9,501 nucleotides of DNA from the NCBI GenBank assembly GCA_045595365.1, contig JAZOAI010000013.1:1-9501 (forward strand), in the 5' to 3' direction. The position numbers and the translations under genes are program-made. This stretch comes from SIG480 sp045595365 (GTDB lineage Bacteria > Bacillota > Clostridia > Oscillospirales > JAAYXM01). How positions within the stretch are numbered: position 1 is the first letter of the stretch; every line of letters starts with the position of its first letter. The notes below the pieces were generated by a model, which worked only from the letters and a program-made list of their open reading frames with translations, was not told the DNA's origin and made no database searches. Positions 7,550 through 9,501 of the stretch are shown in pieces.

Positions 7550-8758
7550 TTATATTTTATATACAGGCTTGCCGCTTTTCACGGTAAGTAAGCATTTTCC
7601 GTAAAGCTTCATTCCCTCAAAGGGCGTTGCACGGCCCTTTGACAAGAATTCTTTCGGGTCAACGCGGTAAGATGCGTTTAAATCCCACACGGTGAAGTCG
7701 TCTCCAACGGGGATATTAAACCTCTTTCTCGGATTTTCCGACATAAGCTCAATGAGCCGCTTCATCGTTATCTTTTTTGTTTTAACAAAGTGAGTGTACA
7801 TCGTGGCAAACGCAGTCTCCAGCCCGACTACTCCAAATGAACTGCCCTTAAGCCCCTTCGACTTTTCCTCGAGAGAGTGCGGCGCGTGGTCCGTCGCTAT
7901 CATATCTATTGTGCCGTCACATATCCCCTCGATGAGTGCCGCGCGGTCTCTCTCGCTCCTTATCGGCGGGTTCATTTTAAACCGGCCGTCATCCTCGATG
8001 TCCATATCCGTCATAATGAGGTAGTGTGGCGCGGTCTCGCAGGTAATATCAAGCCCCTCCGCCTTTGCTTTCCGGATAAGCTCCACCGACTCCGCCGTTG
8101 ATATGTGGCAGACGTGGTACTTACACCCTATCTCCCTCACAAGCTCAATGTCTCTCGCAATCTGGGCATATTCGCTCTCCGAGCAGATGCCCGCGTGGTT
8201 GTTTTTCTTTGCATACTCCCCATCGTGGATATACCCGCCTCGGAGCAGGGAGTTTACCTCACAGTGGGCAACGATCATCTTATCAAGCGCTTTTGCGCGC
8301 TGCATCGCCTCGCGCATCATATCATCATCCTGAACGCCGCGCCCGTCATCGGAAAACGCGACCGCAAGGCTTGCCATACCCTCAATATCGGCAAGTTCCT
8401 CGCCCGCCTCGCCGACGGTTATCGCGCCGTATGGAAGAACGTCTATCGTCGCGTCGCGTTCAATAATCGAGAGCTGCTTTTTTATGTTTTCAACGCTGTC
8501 GGGAACGGGGTTTAAGTTCGGCATCGTGCAAACAGCCGTATATCCCCCGCGCGCGGCGGCGGCACAGCCTGAGGCAACTGTTTCTTTATACGAAAAACCC
8601 GGCTCGCGAAAATGCACATGCACGTCGCAAAAACCGGGAAAAACAACATATTCAGATGAAAAAGCGGGAAGAAGCGCCTGTGCCGATTTAAGGCATGACG
8701 CGAAAGCTTCTTTTGCTATATAGCTCTTAATGCTCTTTTTCTTCAAAAACTCAAACAT
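7550..8758 (-). CDS. pyrC: Dihydroorotase, class I
   Basis: It cyclises carbamoyl aspartate to dihydroorotate, using a two-metal site in an amidohydrolase barrel. DVHVHFREPG (D45, H47, H49) is the class I signature. Other metal or substrate residues visible are FSDDG (D137/D138), AHCE (H165), CHIST (H218), MNPPIR (N263) and ATDHAPH (D290). The C-terminus (GRATPFEGMKLYG, then VKSGKPVYK) is the expected closing strand region. The protein has 402 residues, somewhat shorter than the roughly 425-430 usual in Bacillus-type enzymes. The difference is at the N-terminus: only about 40 residues precede the barrel, and the usual leader strands of the small beta domain (pattern like LLIKNGRVID) are not evident. 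The ATG at 8758 has GAGG 6 bases upstream. It is the first gene after the attenuator. Confidence 0.95.
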   Translation of the reverse strand: MFEFLKKKSIKSYIAKEAFASCLKSAQALLPAFSSEYVVFPGFCDVHVHFREPGFSYKETVASGCAAAARGGYTAVCTMPNLNPVPDSVENIKKQLSIIERDATIDVLPYGAITVGEAGEELADIEGMASLAVAFSDDGRGVQDDDMMREAMQRAKALDKMIVAHCEVNSLLRGGYIHDGEYAKKNNHAGICSESEYAQIARDIELVREIGCKYHVCHISTAESVELIRKAKAEGLDITCETAPHYLIMTDMDIEDDGRFKMNPPIRSERDRAALIEGICDGTIDMIATDHAPHSLEEKSKGLKGSSFGVVGLETAFATMYTHFVKTKKITMKRLIELMSENPRKRFNIPVGDDFTVWDLNASYRVDPKEFLSKGRATPFEGMKLYGKCLLTVKSGKPVYKI

Positions 8759-8776
8759 ATTCTACCTCAATAATAT

Positions 8777-8803
8777 AAAAAAGTCTTGCCCAAGCGGCAA
8801 GAC
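8777..8803 (-). terminator. Intrinsic terminator of the pyr attenuator
   Basis: On the minus strand GTCTTGCC, loop GCTTG, GGCAAGAC is followed directly by TTTTTT and TAT. The stem is a perfect 8 bp and the whole lies between the pyr promoter and pyrC, so it can stop transcription before the first gene. Its 5' arm (TCTTGCCG on the minus strand, 8795-8802) is also the 3' partner of the proposed antiterminator, so the two folds exclude each other. Confidence 0.92.
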
Positions 8804-8894
8804 GCATACACGAAAATATACGCAGGTCGCCCCTGCATATCCTCAATATGACAAATCTTGCCGACCTCACGGGGCCGTCTCTTAAAGATTTTGT
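8795..8894 (-). promoter_or_regulatory. PyrR-type attenuator leader: anti-antiterminator and antiterminator
   Basis: The minus-strand RNA contains GGCC-CCGUGA-GGUC (8863-8876), a 4-bp stem with a hexaloop, followed by GGCAAGA. CCCCGUGAGGUC matches the PyrR-binding loop consensus UCCNGNGAGGYU at all but two positions. A lower stem is available from ACAAAATCTT (8885-8894) and AAGATTTGT (8851-8859), with one bulged A. CGGCAAGA (8856-8863), on the 3' side of this element, can instead pair with TCTTGCCG (8795-8802) in the terminator arm, giving an 8-bp antiterminator. Between these lie small local hairpins (CATAT/ATATG and GCAGG/CCTGC). Known PyrR behaviour is to bind this loop when UMP is high, block the antiterminator and cause termination. 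pyrR itself is not in this window. Confidence 0.85.
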
Positions 8895-8901
8895 TTCATA
8901 T

Positions 8902-8930
8902 ATTATATCACTGCCACGAAGCGATGTCAA
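8902..8930 (-). promoter_or_regulatory. Promoter of the pyr operon
   Basis: On the minus strand TTGACA (8925-8930), a 17-base spacer and TATAAT (8902-8907) match the housekeeping consensus exactly. The expected start of transcription is near 8895, so the RNA would begin directly at the lower stem of the PyrR-binding element. It is the only promoter seen for the seven-gene operon; the later intergenic gaps are too short to hold another. Confidence 0.92.
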
Positions 8931-8954
8931 TAAATTTTGCGCGTTTTATTTTTC

Positions 8955-8983
8955 TTGACATCCCGCCTTTCATATATTAAAAT
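8955..8983 (+). promoter_or_regulatory. Promoter of tRNA-Arg
   Basis: TTGACA (8955-8960), a 17-base spacer and TAAAAT (8978-8983, one mismatch to consensus) point toward the tRNA. Transcription would start near 8990, about 10 bases before the tRNA. The -35 boxes of this promoter and of the divergent pyr promoter lie back to back, 24 bases apart. Confidence 0.8.
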
Positions 8984-8999
8984 TATATGGTAAAAACAC

Positions 9000-9074
9000 G
9001 CCCTCTTAGTTAAGTGGATATAACAAGCCCCTCCTAAGGGCTAGTCATGTGTTCGATTCACATAGAGGGTGCCA
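9000..9074 (+). tRNA. tRNA-Arg (anticodon CCT, reads AGG)
   Basis: A full cloverleaf can be drawn. The acceptor GCCCTCT pairs with AGAGGGT (first pair G-U), D-stem GTTA with TAAC, anticodon stem AGCCC with GGGCT around loop CTCCTAA (anticodon CCT at 9033-9035), and T-stem ATGTG with CACAT around TTCGATT. The discriminator base is G and CCA is encoded. The variable loop is short (AGTC). It is transcribed divergently from the pyr operon by its own promoter. Confidence 0.95.
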
Positions 9075-9081
9075 CACGCAT

Positions 9082-9116
9082 ATAACTCCCTAAGGCTTTA
9101 TGCCTTGGGGAGTTAT
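9082..9116 (+). repeat. 15-bp hairpin just after the tRNA
   Basis: ATAACTCCCTAAGGC and GCCTTGGGGAGTTAT pair over 15 bp (one G-T) around the loop TTTAT, starting 7 bases after the CCA end. No T-run follows (next bases are CGTT), so it is not a canonical intrinsic terminator. It may mark the 3' end for processing or be a mobile palindrome. The bases between CCA and this hairpin are nearly the same as those after the second tRNA copy. Confidence 0.6.
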
Positions 9117-9117
9117 C

Positions 9118-9333
9118 GTTAAGTGGATATAAGAACCTCACGAAAATCTTGCCAAAACAAGTTTTGGAGATTTTCGGAGAACCTTGTTATTCGCGAATGG
9201 AATAATAAGAACCTCTCGCCGTTTACAAAATCACAGATTTTGACGGCTGAGAGAACCTTGTTATTCGCTTCGCTCATAATAACAAGCCCCTCCTTGAGGC
9301 TCGCCATGTGTTCGATTCACATAGAGGGTGCCA
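9118..9333 (+). pseudogene. Broken second copy of tRNA-Arg, split by an insertion
   Basis: Bases 9118-9132 equal 9009-9023 of the intact tRNA (D-arm region, 15 of 15). Bases 9280-9333 restart at 9021 and match to the CCA end: 15 of 15 identical, then 11 bases with several changes, then 28 of 28 identical through T-arm, acceptor 3' strand, G73 and CCA. TAA is present at both edges of the interruption, as if a 3-base target were duplicated. The 5' acceptor strand is missing, since the bases before 9118 belong to the preceding hairpin. The anticodon stem has a C-A mismatch beside the loop. It cannot fold as a normal tRNA. Confidence 0.8.
9133..9282 (+). repeat. Two tandem palindromic units interrupting the tRNA copy
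   Basis: Unit 1 (9133-9208, 76 bases) and unit 2 (9209-9282, 74 bases) both begin GAACCTC, contain a long hairpin, then GAGAACCTTGTTATTCGC, and end ATAATAA. The long hairpins are 9137-9179 (about 18 bp) and 9213-9253 (about 17 bp); their stems differ in sequence but both pair. Each unit then has a second hairpin: CTTGTTATTC with GAATAATAAG (9183-9209), and CTTGTTATT with AATAACAAG (9257-9286). The last one uses the tRNA copy's own TAACAAG as its right arm. No protein is credible here. Confidence 0.75.
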
Positions 9334-9342
9334 TACACATAT

Positions 9343-9380
9343 AAGGGTTTGTAGCAAAATGCATTTTGCTACAAACCCTT
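9343..9380. repeat. Perfect 38-base palindrome
   Basis: The two 19-base halves (starting AAGGGTTTGTAGC, centre ATGCAT) are exactly complementary with no spacer. It begins 9 bases after the CCA of the broken tRNA copy. The right end runs into CCCTTTGGGG, so it lacks a proper T-tract but could still act as a weak terminator in either direction. Confidence 0.8.
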
Positions 9381-9407
9381 TGGGGCTTTAGAAAAATAGT
9401 GCAGAAT

Positions 9408-9461
9408 AAACAAATCGAACCCGAAGTAGTACATAAGTACGTCGAGAGGTTCGATTTGTTT
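9408..9461 (+). terminator. Terminator-like hairpin at the end of the tRNA region
   Basis: AACAAATCGAACC and GGTTCGATTTGTT pair over 13-14 bp around a 26-base loop that itself can form a GTAC-ATAA-GTAC stem. On the plus strand the stem runs into TTTTAT; on the minus strand it runs into TTTATT. It could end transcription from the tRNA side, or that of a gene to the right of the window. The large loop lowers confidence. Bases 9462-9501 show nothing recognisable. Confidence 0.45.
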
Positions 9462-9501
9462 TATAGCATAAAGTGTAATTAAATCAAAGAAAAACAATTC
9501 C

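Noticed and set aside
9047..9333. Repeated tRNA 3' end as attL/attR of an integrated element.
   Set aside because: Only about 206 bases lie between the repeats, with no integrase, and D-arm sequence is repeated too, so tandem gene duplication fits better.
9000..9333. Split or permuted functional tRNA made from the second copy.
   Set aside because: The 5' acceptor strand is missing, the anticodon stem has a mismatch, and an intact gene lies just upstream.
9118..9344. Reading frames of 62 and 73 codons on opposite strands in the tRNA-downstream region.
   Set aside because: They run over tRNA sequence and inverted repeats, have no ribosome site and no recognisable motif; symmetry of the palindromes keeps frames open on both strands.
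9082..9461. CRISPR-like array in the hairpin-rich stretch.
   Set aside because: Repeats are few, unequal and palindromic through the whole unit, with no constant repeat and variable spacer pattern and no cas genes.

Overview
The window is almost filled by one minus-strand operon for de novo UMP synthesis. Read in transcription order (right to left) it is pyrC, carB, pyrK, pyrD, pyrF, pyrE, pyrB. The host looks like a low-to-mid GC Firmicute of class Clostridia, probably a gut or anaerobe lineage. The grounds are the NAD-linked PyrK/PyrD (type 1B) dihydroorotate dehydrogenase, a PyrR-type attenuator, consensus sigma-A promoters, GGAGG-type ribosome binding sites and a tRNA with encoded CCA. 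This is inference from gene content, not a taxonomic assignment.

Layout. Positions 1-243 hold the remains of a Y1/RAYT-type transposase with a short palindrome inside it, running into a hairpin (230-260) that probably ends the pyr operon. Positions 286-8758 are seven tightly packed genes: gaps of 2-18 bases, a 13-base overlap of pyrK and pyrD, and a 1-base pyrD/pyrF overlap. Positions 8777-8930 carry the operon's promoter, a PyrR-binding anti-antiterminator, a competing antiterminator and an intrinsic terminator. A second, divergent promoter (8955-8983) drives tRNA-Arg(CCT) at 9000-9074. Positions 9075-9501 hold no credible protein gene but are packed with hairpins: a broken second copy of the same tRNA gene, interrupted by two related palindromic units of about 75 bases, then a perfect 38-base palindrome and another hairpin.

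How the genes work together. CarB makes carbamoyl phosphate, PyrB makes carbamoyl aspartate, PyrC closes the ring to dihydroorotate, PyrD/PyrK oxidise it to orotate with NAD+, PyrE adds phosphoribose and PyrF decarboxylates OMP to UMP. The one missing part is carA, the glutaminase subunit that normally sits just before carB. High UMP should let PyrR bind the leader and cause termination before pyrC.

Most notable points: PyrB ends in a PyrI-like four-cysteine zinc module with no PyrI allosteric domain; carA is absent from its usual slot; and the tRNA-Arg duplication is split by tandem hairpin units whose stems differ in sequence but still pair.
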